A stretch of DNA of 64,000 nucleotides from Vicugna pacos (taxonomy: Eukaryota; Chordata; Mammalia; Artiodactyla; Camelidae), in contig NC_132992.1 in the NCBI RefSeq assembly GCF_048564905.1, positions 31,792,501 to 31,856,500 on the forward strand. Reading direction: 5' to 3'. The notes beneath the pieces are model-generated. The model did no database searches. It saw only the letters and a program-made list of their open reading frames with translations, and was not told where the DNA came from. Position numbers and translations under genes: made by a program. Below are positions 44,641 to 56,652 of this stretch, piece after piece; positions within the stretch are counted from its first letter, which is position 1; every line of letters begins with the position of its first letter.

Positions 44641-47600
44641 TTTCATAGGATTTCTCTTGCTTTTAATAATTCTTTGGTTCCAGAATTATATATTTTTAGG
44701 GTTTCCCTTACCCCAATTTCCACCAATAATTAATAGATGCTGTCTGGAAGAGGAGGGGCTATTTCAAAATTACATATATGGAGTTTTGACAAGAATTCTT
44801 GTATTTAGGCACTGAGTAGAATTTTCTCAATTTGGTTTTGCTTACCGACACCCACAGCTAATTTGTGTACACGTGTAAGCGTATTTTTTCCCTACCGTTG
44901 ATGACACGGCACACCCTTGGCAGTTTTGTGACTCAAGAGGCATGATATGAAATCATCCGTTAACAACAACCATTTTGCTGATGAGTTTATCCTTGGCCCC
45001 TTCCCTCCGCCTTTTCTCTCTGGTCCAGCTACACAGAACAGTACCTTCCCTGTGCTGAGTGTATGTTGCACTCAAGTAGACGCTACTAACATGTTTGAAG
45101 GGTATCTAAGCACTTTCGATCCATCTGAAATATGACTGGTTGAGGAATTAATTTCCCATGGATGAGATAATTATTGGTGAAGAGAATAGTCTCATTTCAT
45201 ATTCAGTTTAAATGCAAGCTGCCTTGGAGTTGGGGGAGCTTTTCACCTACTCCAAGAGACTAGGGGAAAGTGTCACCCATTCTCAAAGCAGGAAGCGTCT
45301 CAACATTCCTCTTCTCATTAGGAAGGATGTGGCGCCTTTTTGGTCGCTGATCTGTGTCTCTGCTCAAGTCCTGCCCATCACGGAGTATCCTCTCTGCATC
45401 TCTGCAGGCTTTTTGTCTGCACCTCTTGGGACCATACCTTCTGGAAGCACAATGTGGGCCACAGCAGTGAGAGGAGACATCCGTTTTCCTGCTGGCTGTA
45501 GGAGATGTAGCTGAGACACTGGATCATTGTCATTTCATCATCTATAGGCACAACTGTTAAAATGCAGATTTTAATAGTTACAGCAATTTAAAGGTTACAA
45601 TACTTCTGAAGAACATAGTCTCCATCCTTACCTAAGAAGGCATTGTCTTTACACCCAGTCTGAAAGTAAAGGCTGCCTTCTGAACTCCTACACACTGGGT
45701 TTTGGACACCTGAGCATTTGGGGTTAAACATCTTAATAAAAAGGCCTAAGAAGGGGAGAGGGAGATGCAAGAACATGAAACATAAACACTGGAAATAAGA
45801 CATTCGAGGAGGTTTTATTTGCCCGGTGATATCCATCAGTTCTCCTTTTCTAATGTGACCCTCATTCCACGTGCCTGGGCCCTGACTGCTGGAAGTACAT
45901 GCAGGCAATAGAATTTGTTTTATTTACCTGCTCCTCACGTGACGGAAAGGAATTTGAGATAAGAATCACACCTTGTTTTGCTTTATGTGTCACTGACAGA
46001 GCATCGCACCCCGTAGGTAACTCTGCACGTTTCCAGAACGAACGCTCGCGCTTAGGGATTCCTGAGCTTGCACAGCAGCGTGAGAGCAGCTGGGCAATCT
46101 GCTGAGCCGGGGAGGCTTGTGAGCCTGATAACTCTGCTCAAGACCCTAATCTGAGTAAGAGCTAAAATAAAGTTCTTCTTACCTGGTGAGAAAATCATTG
46201 TAGGTGAATATCTATCCTTTGAAGAATATGATTCTTGTGTTCAACTGACTTAGTCACAGCCATTGTTACTGGATTGACAGCACTGCCCTGGGAGCCTCTG
46301 CAGGGCAGTGTCACAGCTTCCGCCCCAGCAGCGTCCCCGTGCCTTAAAATGGTTCCTGTGAGCAGGGAGCAGTGTTTGGACTTCCGTAATACAATCACAC
46401 TTTGCATGAACTAAACACCATCTTGGAGAATTAACAGGCTATGAAAATGACCCCGTTAAAACTTCTGAGGGTTTTGTTTCTCTAGCATAAATAATTACAC
46501 TGGCAACCAGACAGACATGATGATAAGCAATGAGTAACCAGTGCTTTCCCTCAAGGTTCCTGAATCCTCTAATAAAACAAATAAATAGCAGACAGATCAA
46601 TGGCACACACAGGCCCCTGGAGTGAGAGGCCTGGCTAATACTATTAAGCACCTAAACCTGACTTTCTAAAAGAAAATACCCAGTTGGATTAAAACAAGGA
46701 TGTGACAAGAAGTTAATAGGTGGTGTTTCATGAACCAAGTTACCTTAGTAAGGCCACCTGTCCCTCCTAAGGCTAAACATGTAAGCCTGCTGTCACCCAA
46801 GCGTGGTCCAGGGAGCCCTAAGGAGCCCCTGTCAGGGAGGTTTACTGGGCTCAGTGAGTTTCCTCTCTTACGTTGCAGGTCAGCACTCAGCCAGAGATTC
46901 AGAATGACCCCCCTGCCATTATCTCTCTCTCTGTACACACCCCTCCTCCCTGGTCCCCTGGTCCGCACATTCGAGGTGCTTCAGGGTCCCCAAACTGTAG
47001 TCTGTGTGACTCCCACAGGGAGACGGCTGGGCTCTGGTTGGTAAATCCCTCCTGCACTGGTGCCTAGGAACTGCTTCCATGGAGAGAGCGGGGCAATGTC
47101 ACGACTCACCTCATCTGTTTTCCTTATCGCTGTGCTTTTCTCTGAAGTCCAATGTCCAAAAATGGTTTCATTGATTTTGTCCAGTTTTCTTGTTGGAAGC
47201 TCAGCTCTGTGTCAGTGAAGTGTAAGTCAGGGTAATTTATTTTTATTGTATCTTACAAATGTATCAGTCCTTGACGATGGGGGACAAAACCCTGATCATT
47301 TAACCAGAGATTATTTGAGAACTGCAGTAGATCCCATTACCTCCACGACATGTTGATTGAGACCTGGGGAATGAATAGAGCTAATTCAGGTAAAGGCTGA
47401 GAACAGAGTAGCGAGGACTTTCTAGGCAGAGGGAGCCTTCCCTGACCATGGGGACCCGTGGAGAAATATGCAAGGAAGAGACCCGACTATTCCACTTGAA
47501 GTTGTGCCTGAGATTATTTGAGAAGCTATAGATACCTGCACCGTGCAGAAAATAATTGAAATAATTGAGTATTGCCCGAAGCATTGTCTAGGGCTCTATT

Positions 47601-47685
47601 CTTAGGGTCCAGGCTGATTCCCCTTTATCATCTCTCCAGCTGTTATCAGGAGGTCAGACCTGCTGTGGTGCAGTTTGTCGGAGGA

Positions 47686-47701
47686 CCACCAGAGGGCGGG
47701 C
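47686..47701 (+). promoter_or_regulatory. CTCF-like core upstream of TRAV18b
   Basis: CCACCAGAGGGCGGGC, identical to unit A and 213 bp before the ATG. Confidence 0.65.
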
Positions 47702-47898
47702 TTCCTTCAGCCGTGGTTCATGTTTGCCTTCAGGCGCTGATTTGACTTGCCTGCCTCTGAGGCCACAAGACAGATGACATGCTGTGCAGAGAGGGGCTCT
47801 CAGTTCCTGAGTGAGGAGTTTCTATAACATCCAGTTGGAGACTAAAGCTGTTAGATTTGCTGTATTACGGGGAGCAAGGACAATTTTCCCCTGCCAAC

Positions 47899-48371
47899 AT
47901 GCTTTCTGCCACTTACCCAATTCTTGTGATTTTCTTATTATACAGTAAGTAATATTTTAATGTAAATGTTAATGATTTTTCATATTCTTATAATCATAGT
48001 TAACTTTTAGTTTACTTCTCCGGCAGAAAACCCTCCTCCTGTGCATTTCTAACATAACAAGGTGATTCTCTTTTAGGGGGAGCCAGTGGAGACTCAGTGA
48101 CCCAGAATGAAGTCCCAATCACTCTCCCAGAGGAGGCACTTTTGATCCTGAACTGCACTTACCAGAGCACTTATTCAGATGCCTACCTTTTCTGGTACGT
48201 GCAGTATGTCAACAGAGCTCCTCAGCTCCTCCTGAAGGGGTCCGCTGCAAACCCGAAGCCCGAGAATCAAGGTTTTCAGGCCACTCTTGATAAGAGTAGC
48301 AGGACCTTCCACCTGCAGAAACCGTCCGTGCAGACGTCAGACTCGGCCGTGTACTACTGTGCTCTGAGCGA
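47899..48371 (+). CDS. TRAV18: T-cell receptor alpha variable segment, TRAV18 family (copy b)
   Basis: Second TRAV18 copy. Leader exon 47899-47944 (MLSATYPILVIFLLY), GTAAGT donor, 132-bp intron, V exon 48077-48371. Mature part GDSVTQNEVPITLPEEALL; first cysteine in ILNCTYQSTYSD, core tryptophan in AYLFWYVQYVNRAP, second cysteine in SDSAVYYCALSD. FR3 is the same as copy a, while CDR1 (STYSDAY) and CDR2 (GSAANPKPEN) differ. Intact; expected functional. Its promoter is the most diverged of the three. Confidence 0.92.
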
Positions 48372-48410
48372 CACAGTGAGAGGGGCTGCAGGGGGAGCTG
48401 AGCACAAACC
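48372..48410 (+). other. Recombination signal (23-RSS) of TRAV18b
   Basis: Heptamer CACAGTG, 23-bp spacer, nonamer GCACAAACC (48402-48410). Confidence 0.92.
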
Positions 48411-48850
48411 CAGGGGCGCAGGTGGGGTCTGGCTGTGGGCGGCCCTGGGAGGGGGTGCTATTTTCTCTCTCCAGTGTTCTGTGTGCTGGAGGCAGCCTAA
48501 GTGTCCTGCCAGCTGTGATGCTCAGAGCCAAGAACCTTGGAAAGCTCGGATTGCTCTACAGAGAGGAACTTGGTGAGGAAAATTGGAAAAAGAAACCTAC
48601 ATGATCTTTTCTAGAAATGCCTGTTTTCAGCCCACCGTCTTTCCCAGAGACGGCATAGGATTCCTGTGACGTGTCACTAACTCGGATCGACAGTTCAGTT
48701 GGTGGATGCTGAAATATTTCAAAACCTGTCAATGAACTTCCCAGGGTGCATTGTTCATGGACGCATGTGTGATCTTGAGGCTAGTCCCTTGTTTATGCAA
48801 CTCAGAGCAGGATTGTGTGTCTTGCTGAGTTTTACTGCAGACAATCCAAG

Positions 48851-51274
48851 TCAGGCTGCCAGCCCATCAACCACGGACAGGCAGATACCCAGAAGCTGCA
48901 GCAAAGGGAGCCTCTGGGGAGGGGGCTGGGGACACGAAGTTGTCACCACCAGCAGGACAGGTGAGGGCTCTTCCAGCCCCTGTGGGTGCGGCAGCGGACC
49001 GGGGCCACCAGCTGCAGCCCTGCTGCTTCTTCACGATTCTTCCTCTTTAGGGGTTCCGAGAAATTAATCACCCTCTTACCCGACAACTCAGAGCCTCTGC
49101 CCTTGCGCATGCTATCTCTGCTGCAAAGTTCTTCCACGATCCTCGGGTGGAGTTTAACTTAAATCAGATACAGCAAAGTTCTACAACTTAAAAATAGAAA
49201 TAGAGATAAATAAATAAAAAGCTACTGCTCCCTCAAAGAGCTCTCCAGGTTCCTGAATCACTTAGATGACACATTTATAATCTGGACACAAACAACTGTA
49301 TTCTTTTAAAGAAGGAATGCAAGTAGATATTAGGTACACGTCGCATGCGATACAAATGAGCTCAGCCCACCGCCATCCTGCTTCACTTCACTGCACGTGT
49401 CAGCTGCCTTTTCTCTGCCCTGTGTGCATCCTGTCCACCGCTGACATCCTCCGCTGTGTCTGCCCTCATCCCCACCTTCTCCAGACAATGTGATTCAGGT
49501 TCAGCAACGTAGTGCCCCTGAAATGTCATCCTTAAAAATCAAGGCCACTTGATTTCATGATAAAAGAGTCCTTTTCTTTAATAAAAGGTAAGATTTCCAT
49601 CAGAGTCAGATGTCCTCAGGAGTGAACAGTTCAGTGTCAAATCTGTGCCCTCCTCTGAGATGGGGTGGAAGCCCCTCCATTCACACCATCTTTCTCCTGT
49701 AACCTCCGTCATCCTCAGCATTTCCAGAGAGAGACAGATGAGCTGGACTCGAAATCGTGACTCAATCAAACAACTTCCTCAAGAAGGGGACCAGCTTTGT
49801 CTCTGGTTTACCCGATGGAGGAAGGCACTGCTCTCTAGACGCAGCCGCCAATTACAGGAGGCACAGAGGACGGGGACACAGTGAACGCGTCAGAAATATG
49901 CAATGAACCACGTCCATAGTGTGGAAAACTCTACAGGACAAACCTGATATTTTTCAACTACAAGCGCAAGGAATAAATGGGAATGAGGAGCCCGTAGACA
50001 GGAAGAGGCTTAAGTAGCTTATCAGTCATTCACAGTATGTGGCCCTTCGGTGGGGGTGATTTAATCAAACTCAAGAAATTGACATTTGAATACGTGTTGG
50101 ATACTGGACAATATTAAGGAATTATTGTTAATTTTAAGTGTGCTGAGAGCTGTTTTTTTTCCAAAAAATGAAAACTTAGAAATATTCCCTAAAATAACCA
50201 AATACAAAGCATTATGATTCTTGGGAGTTAAAAACTTCAGCATGAGTAAATGTTGTGTGGGGTGCATGATACAAGGTTGGCCTTGAATTCATAACAGATG
50301 CCACTGAGCCATAGGTCCCTGGGGCTTCACTGTTCTGTCCTGCACACTTTCATATATACTTGAAATCACATTTAATAAAATGAACGTTGACATTACCTAG
50401 ATTCCAATCCCGTCATGTCCACTGCAGCGTGACTTTTGAAGCATTCTTTAACTGATCTGTGCCTCAGTTTCTTGGTGTATAAAATGGTCATAATAAACTG
50501 ACCTCATGGGGGTAAGAACTAAAGAAAATCATTTACATCTCTACATATTTAAAGTTATTGTAAAATTAAATTGTATGTAAACACACACATGTGTTTTATA
50601 TAAATAAAATAAAATTTTAGCACAGGTACATGGGGTGGCATCTGACACAAAAGGGGCTCAGGGCATGATGAGTATTATTAGCGTAAAAGGCAGAGTCGTT
50701 CCAGGACCTACATCAGATTTTCAGTCATGTCCTGTTTTTATAACATAACGTAATCTTTGATGTGTTTTTCAAGAAGAGAAGCAAGGTTCACTGAAGAGAC
50801 AGGGACAGCTGGACATTGCTTGACGGTGTCCCCACAGGTCCAGATGCCCTGAGGTCAATGTCCCCATTCACAGAGCCCCTGCCCAGATAAGCCCCAGCCC
50901 CAGAGAAGAGCAGGTGACTGATGTTCAACATAAAATGCTCTTCTCAGGGCCCAGGCAGGGCCACGAAAATTCCCTTGACTAGATAATTTAAGCTATGCAT
51001 TCCACATTTGCTGACAGACCAAAGAAGAAATGCTCTAAGACTTGATCAGTGTTCAAGCAGCCTTCAAACTGATTTGGTTTCAGCCTTGCACACTGTTGAA
51101 ATAAACATTCAGCAAAATTCCACTTGTCAAGGTAAAAGCTGACGAAGGAATGGCTTTTTCCCCCTGAACAGACATACCACTAACAGATAAGTTTTGAATT
51201 GCTAAACCTCTCTAAGTTACGGAGGATTCTCTCTCCTCTTATTTGAAGTTTGCAAACATTTTTTCAATATATCT
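48851..51274. other. Intergenic between TRAV18 units B and C
   Basis: No gene recognised. It contains a MIR-like element (50395-50690). Confidence 0.45.
50395..50690 (+). mobile_element. Ancient MIR SINE, interrupted
   Basis: The core GTGCCTCAGTTTCTTGGTGT, TAAAATGGTCATAATAA and the following TGACCTCATGGGGGTAAG fit MIR. The usual 3' end, GGCTCAGGGCATGATGAG then TATTATTAG, comes after an AT-rich insertion. Confidence 0.7.
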
Positions 51275-53873
51275 GAACTATGACTGACTGAGGAATTAAT
51301 TCTCCCTGAGGTGAAGTGATTATTGGAGAAGAGGAGATTCTCATGCTGTATCCAGTTTTAATGCCATCTGTCTTGGGACTGGGGTAAGCTTTTTCACCGG
51401 CTCCAAAAAATTAGGGAAAAGTGTCACATATCTTCAAACCAGGAGGCATCTCAACACTCCTCTTCTCATTAGCAAGGATGTGGTGCCTCCTGCATCACTG
51501 ATCTGCGTCTCCGCTCACGTCCTGCCCACACAGAGTGTCCTCTCTCCATCTCTGCAGCCCAACTCCTGTCTTCACCTGTCGGGACCGTACTTCCTGGGAG
51601 CACAGCTCGGGGCACAGCAGTGAGAGGAGACATCTGTTTTCCTGCTGGTTGTAGGGGAAGTAGCTGAGACACTGAATCATTGTCATTTCATAATTGAGAG
51701 GCACAACGATTAAAATGCAGATTTTAATGCTTAGAATAGTTTAATAGTTTTAAAAATCGTGGAGAACGTGTTCACCATCCTCACCTACCGAGCCGTGTGT
51801 CTGACGCCCAGCCAGAGAGAAGACGCCCCCTTCTCAGCTCACATTCTGGGCTCTCACATGCTTGGTTTCGGACACTGAGCACTAAGGGTTAAACACCTTA
51901 CTAAACAGACCCAAGGAAAGAAGAGGGAGTTGGAGGGCCCACAGTAAATCTGAACACTGGAAATAAGTAATGCGCGAGAGCAGGTTTTACTCGCCTGGTG
52001 ATAAATGCATCCGTTGTCTGTTCCCCGTCTGGTCCCTCAGTCCCAGGCCCGGGCCCTGACGAGGGGCAGCGCGGGCAGGAGCGAGGACTTGTTTCACTCT
52101 CCGGCTCCTCACTCAGCTGAAGGCAGTTTGAGATAGGCCTCGTGTCCTGCCCTGCTTTATGTGTCACTGACAGAGCATCGCACCCCGTGGGTAACTCTGC
52201 ACGTTTCCAGAACGAACGCTCGCGCTTAGGGATTCCTGAGCTTGCACAGCAGCGTGAGAGCAGCTGGACCATCTGCTGAGCCGGGGAGGCTTGTGAGCCT
52301 GATAACTCTGCTCAAGACCCTAATCTGAGTAAGAGCTAAAAAAAGTTCTTCTTGCCTGGTGAGGAAATCTTTGTAGGTGAATATCTATCCTTTGAAGAAT
52401 ATGATTCTTGTGTTCAACTGACTTAGTCACAGCCGATGTTACTGGATTGACAGCACTGCCCTGGGAGCCTCTGCAGGGGAGCATCACGCTCTCTGCCCCA
52501 GCAGTGTCCCCGTGCCTTAAAATGGCTTCTGCGAGCAGGGAGCAGTGTTTGGACTTCTTACTATCATATAATCATGGATTGCATAAAGTAAATCCAACCG
52601 TAGAGAAATAAGCTATGAAAAATAACTGTGAAATCTTCTGCTGGTTTTTTATTTCACTAGCACAGTTAATTACACAGGAAAGTAGAAAAATAAGCTCACT
52701 GACACTGCGCAAACAGTGCTTTCCACTGAGGTTCCTGAACTCCCTAATGAGCCAAATAAGCGGGAGGCAGAGCCATGGCACACACAGGCCCCTGCAGTGA
52801 GAGAGCCTGGCTCATACTATTAAGCACCTAAAGCTGACTTTCTAAAAGAAAACACTCAGTCGGATTAAAACAAGGATGTGACAAGAAGCAATAGATGATG
52901 TTTCATGAACCAAGTTACGTAAGCAAGGCACCTGTCCCTCCTAAGGCCGAACGTGTAAGCCTGCTGTCACCCAAGTGTGGTCCAGGAGCCCTGAGGAGCC
53001 CTCGTCAGGGAGGTTTACTGGGCTCAGTGAGGGTCCTCTCTTGTGCTGCAGATCAGCACTCAGCCCAGGATTCAAAGTGACCCCCCCCTTATCTCTCTCT
53101 CTGTACACACCCCTCCTCCCTGGTCCTCTGGTCCACACATTCCAGGTGCTTCAGGATCCCCAACTCTATCTGTCTCAATCCAACAGTGCTTCAAGTCGGC
53201 TCTTTTTGGTGACTCCCTCCTGTGCTGGCGCCTAGAACCTGCCTCTGCAAAGCAAAGTGCGTGATAACAGGGCTCACCTCGTCTGTTTTCCTCTTTTTCT
53301 TTGCTTTTCTCTGAAGTTCAATGTCCAAAAATGGTTTCATTGATTTTGTCCTTTTTCTCTTGTTGGAAGGTGAACTCTGTCTTTATCAGTGACAAAAAAT
53401 TCTTAGTAATGGATCTTCATTGTATTGTACAAATATGTCATCAGTCCATGATGATGGAGGGAAGATCCTGATCATCCAACCACGGGTTACTTGAGAACTG
53501 CAGGAGGTCGTGTTTCCTCCATGACACGTGGATTGAGTCTTCGGGGATGAACAGAGTTAATTCAGGTGAAGGACGAGAACAGAGGAGAGAGGAGTTTCTA
53601 GGCACAGGGACCCTTCTCTGACCCATGGGATCCACGGAGACACATGCAAGGAAGAGTCCCCAGGCTATTCCACTTGAAGTTGTGTCGGGGATTGCTGGGG
53701 AAGCTACAGATACCTGTACCACACCTAAATGTTGGAAGCAATAACTGAATATTTCTCCAAGCATACTTGTGTTTAGGGTTCTTACCTCTGAGTCCTGTCT
53801 CATCCCCCTTTATCATCTCTCCAGCTGTTATCAGGAGGAGGTCAGACCTGCTGTGGTGCAGTTTGTCGGAGGG

Positions 53874-53889
53874 CCACCAGAGGGCGGGC
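53874..53889 (+). promoter_or_regulatory. CTCF-like core upstream of TRAV18c
   Basis: CCACCAGAGGGCGGGC, 213 bp before the ATG as in the other two units. Confidence 0.65.
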
Positions 53890-54086
53890 TTCCGTCAGAC
53901 GTGGTTCATGTTTGCCTTCAGGCGCTGGTTTGACTTGCCTGCCTCTGCGGCCACAAGACAGATGACTTGCTGTGCAGAGAGGGGCTCTTGGTTCCTGAGT
54001 GAGGAGTTTCTGTGGCATCCAGCTGGAGACTAGAGCTATTAGATTTGCTGTATTCCGGGGAGCAAGGATCATTTTCTTCTGCCAAC

Positions 54087-54534
54087 ATGCTTTCTGCCCC
54101 TCACCCTGTTCTTCTCATCTTCTTACTATTCAGTAAGTAACATTTCATCCTAAACGTTAATGCTTGCTTTTAGTTTTCCTCTCTGGCAGGAAACCCTCCT
54201 CCTGTGCATTTCTAACATAACAAAGTAATTCTCTTTTAGGGGGAACCAGTGGAGACTCAGTGACCCAGACTGAAGTCCCAGTCACTCTCCCAGAGGAGGC
54301 GTCTATGTTCCTGAACTGCATCTATCAGACTGCTGATTCAAATCCCTACCTTTTCTGGTATGTGCAGTACGTCAACAGAGCTCCTCAGCTCCTCCTGAAG
54401 GGCTCAACTGGAAACCCGAGGCCTGAGCATCAGGGTTTTCAGGCCACTCTTGTTAAAAGTAACAGGACCTTCCACCTGCAGAAACCATCCGTGCAGACAT
54501 CAGACTCGGCCGTGTACTACTGTGCTCTGAGTGA
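54087..54534 (+). CDS. TRAV18: T-cell receptor alpha variable segment, TRAV18 family (copy c)
   Basis: Third TRAV18 copy. Leader exon 54087-54132 (MLSAPHPVLLIFLLF), GTAAGT donor, 107-bp intron (about 25 bp shorter than its paralogues), V exon 54240-54534. Mature part GDSVTQTEVPVTLPEEASM; first cysteine in FLNCIYQTADSN, where Ile replaces Thr and removes the NCT glycosylation site of copies a and b; core tryptophan in LFWYVQYVNRAP; second cysteine in SDSAVYYCALSD. CDR2 reads GSTGNPRPEH. Intact, probably functional. Confidence 0.92.
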
Positions 54535-54573
54535 CACAGTGAGAGGGGCTGCAGGAGGAGCTGAGCACAAACC
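54535..54573 (+). other. Recombination signal (23-RSS) of TRAV18c
   Basis: Heptamer CACAGTG, 23-bp spacer, nonamer GCACAAACC (54565-54573). Confidence 0.92.
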
Positions 54574-54600
54574 CAAGGCGCAGGTGGGCGGCAGTGAGTG

Positions 54601-55797
54601 GCCTTGGGAGGAAGAGGTACATTCTCCCCATGGGTAGTTTTGTGTTTATTTAGAGGTTTTCAGGAAAATGAACGAAGCTCAGTTCTAAGTCCTAGAAACC
54701 TAGGAGGTGGGGGATTGCTCTCAGATTGGATAGGTTGGAAGTCAGCGTTAGAGGGGACCTAAGCTCTGATACCCAGAAGTGCGTGTGCTCAGCTGAAAAG
54801 CCTCCAGATTGAATTTAAATAAATTGTTTTCTCAGAATGTAACATGGATGTTAGAAATCCTTCATATATTAACCTATGGAAGCAAAAAGAAACAGATGAT
54901 TAAAAGGTGCATCAGCTGAATCACAATCGGAAATCAGCACATGGCTGCCAGGCACGTCAGACACCCACGTCCATGCGGCTGAGACCTACAGCTGTTGAGC
55001 TGCTGCTCTCAGTGAGCGCCTTTGCGCCAGAGCTGCCGCAGTGGGCTGAAGAGGCATTTGCAATTTTCTAATGGCTACACTTTTGATATAAGGGAGTAAG
55101 AATGCAGGGTCTGGCGACATTATACTCATTTTGACTATAGGGTGCAATAGCTGAAACCAAGATTTTTCTAGCACAGACTTACTGCTGACTGCTGTCAGAC
55201 ATGTGCAGCCAGACAAATGTTGTCAATCAGCAAAGTTGCTTTGATAGTATTAAGCAGACACAGACCTTTTTATCCAGTGTAAGTCTCCCCAGAAACCAGT
55301 GCCTTGGAATGTAGGAAGAAAAGTTACGATGATTGATAGTGAACAGTTTTATCTTCCTGTCTGGAAGATAATAAATCTGTGAGCTTAAATCATAGTAGAT
55401 TTTGGCTGCAGATTAAAAAAAAAAGCATACAAAATCCTGGGTGGCCATTTGTTCTCAAAAGTCACCATAATCATAATAAATTGTATGTGTCATGTAACTT
55501 TAAGTCCACCTTAGATCCCCTGGCTGCATATGGCAAAAGGTAGATTGCAGCTCTGACATATCTGTTGTCAGTCTAATTACAATAAGTCTAAACAGGTAGG
55601 TTAGAATAATCAACCGTGTCAACACGCTATGCCATGACACAGGCAACCGGAGACCAGCAAGTTTCATTTCCTGTTCCGGTGCAAAGCATCTCACAGCTCA
55701 GTGACTGGGCACGTGCCGTGTCAGACACAGGCCAGGCACTTAGACCTGAATCTGGGAGAGAACACAGCCCATTTCCCTCAGAGGCAGAGCTTCCGAC
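54601..55797. other. Intergenic and TRAV19-like promoter
   Basis: No gene recognised. No CTCF-like core was found in the 300 bp before the TRAV19-like leader, unlike most neighbours. Confidence 0.45.
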
Positions 55798-55846
55798 ATG
55801 CGGTTCCCTGGGCTGCTGAGAGTCATCATAGCATCCGTCTGCCTTG

Positions 55847-55927
55847 GTAAGGCTGGTGAGGCTGGTGAGGCTGGTAAGGCTGGTGAGGCTGGTGAGGCTG
55901 GTGAGGCTGGTGAGGCTGGTAAGGCTG
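55847..55927 (+). repeat. 9-bp minisatellite carrying splice donors
   Basis: Nine perfect-length units of GTRAGGCTG, running from the first base of the intron: three are GTAAGGCTG (units 1, 4, 9) and six are GTGAGGCTG. Each unit starts with a good donor hexamer (GTAAGG or GTGAGG) preceded by G. Confidence 0.95.
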
Positions 55928-56109
55928 GCCGCGGGCGGTCTCAGGCTCCTCTCAGCGCCCACGCTGGGCGCAGGGCAGGTCACTGTTTCTGGTGGGGTCT
56001 AGGGGAGCTGAGTAGTGGGATTGGTGGTGGATTCAGAACTCTTAGTCCTACATCTGCTCCGTACAGTCTGCTGGGTACCACCAGGAGAATCAACCGAATT
56101 CTCCCTCTC

Positions 56110-56340
56110 TCTGTATATATATATATATGTATATTTTTCCCTTTGTCTTTGTGCTTAATGTTATCAAAGCAACTTTCCTGGTTGACATTTGTCCAGCTGC
56201 ACACGTCTAACAGCAATCAATAGTAAGTTTGTGCTAGAAAAATCTTGCTTTCAAATATTGCACCCTGTAGTCTCTCTCTCTGTCTCTCTCTCTATATATA
56301 TATGTATGCATGCAATACATGTATATGTATATATAAATTT
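56110..56340. repeat. TA- and TC-rich simple repeats in the TRAV19-like intron
   Basis: A (TA)n run at about 56115-56135 and (TC)n/(TA)n from about 56270 to 56335. They contribute to the long intron and form the pyrimidine tract before the acceptor. Confidence 0.8.
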
Positions 56341-56652
56341 TTTTCCCCTCCAGGATCTGTCAAAGCCCAGAAGGTAACTCAAGACCAGCCAGCAATTTCT
56401 AGGCTGGAGAAGGAGGCGGCCACCTTGGACTGTGTATATGAAGCTAAAGCTTACAGTTATTATTTATTCTGGTACAAACAAACACCTAGTGGGGAAATGC
56501 TTTTCCTCATTCATCAGGAGTCTTACAATGAGTGAAATACAACAGAGGGTCGATATTTTTTGAACTTCCAGAAATCGGCCGGTTCCATCAGCCTCACCAT
56601 CACAGCCTTGCAGCTCGGGGACTCAGCGGTGTATTTCTGTGCTCTGAGCGAC

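Larger units (their letters stand above)
43246..45109. other. Intergenic between TRAV18 units A and B
   Basis: No gene recognised. It holds an (AAC)n run at 43783-43803 and an L1 3' end at 44577-44640. Confidence 0.45.
45110..48850 (+). repeat. TRAV18 duplication unit B
   Basis: Matches unit C (51275-54600) along about 2 kb of upstream sequence. A core at 45984-46330 is nearly identical to 52159-52505, much closer than the flanks. The 3' flank matches unit A. The unit contains TRAV18b. Confidence 0.75.
51275..54600 (+). repeat. TRAV18 duplication unit C
   Basis: Upstream part (51275-53400) parallels unit B; promoter (53620-54065) is almost the same as unit A; the 3' flank after 54580 differs from both. 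The unit contains TRAV18c. Confidence 0.75.
55798..56652 (+). pseudogene. TCR variable pseudogene, TRAV19/TRDV1-like
   Basis: V segment of the TRAV14-TRAV19-TRDV1 group. Leader exon 55798-55846 (MRFPGLLRVIIASVCLG), 507-bp intron that starts with a 9-bp tandem repeat carrying the splice donor, V exon 56354-56652. Mature part [19 protein letters not shown]; first cysteine in [14 protein letters not shown], core tryptophan in [12 protein letters not shown], second cysteine in [11 protein letters not shown]. An in-frame TGA at 56533-56535 lies where relatives have Gln in the NEQN motif; the rest of the frame is open. The recombination heptamer is also eroded. By position (after TRAV18) it corresponds to human TRAV19. 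The IHQESYNE and [10 protein letters not shown] motifs also recall artiodactyl TRDV1 genes, which are scattered among TRAV genes. I therefore give no symbol. Confidence 0.85.

Noticed and set aside
55847-55927. CRISPR-like array
   Set aside because: Units are 9 bp with no spacers, in a mammalian V-gene intron.
55627-55983. Repetitive LTS-type protein on the minus strand
   Set aside because: It is only the reverse reading of the 9-bp intronic repeat.
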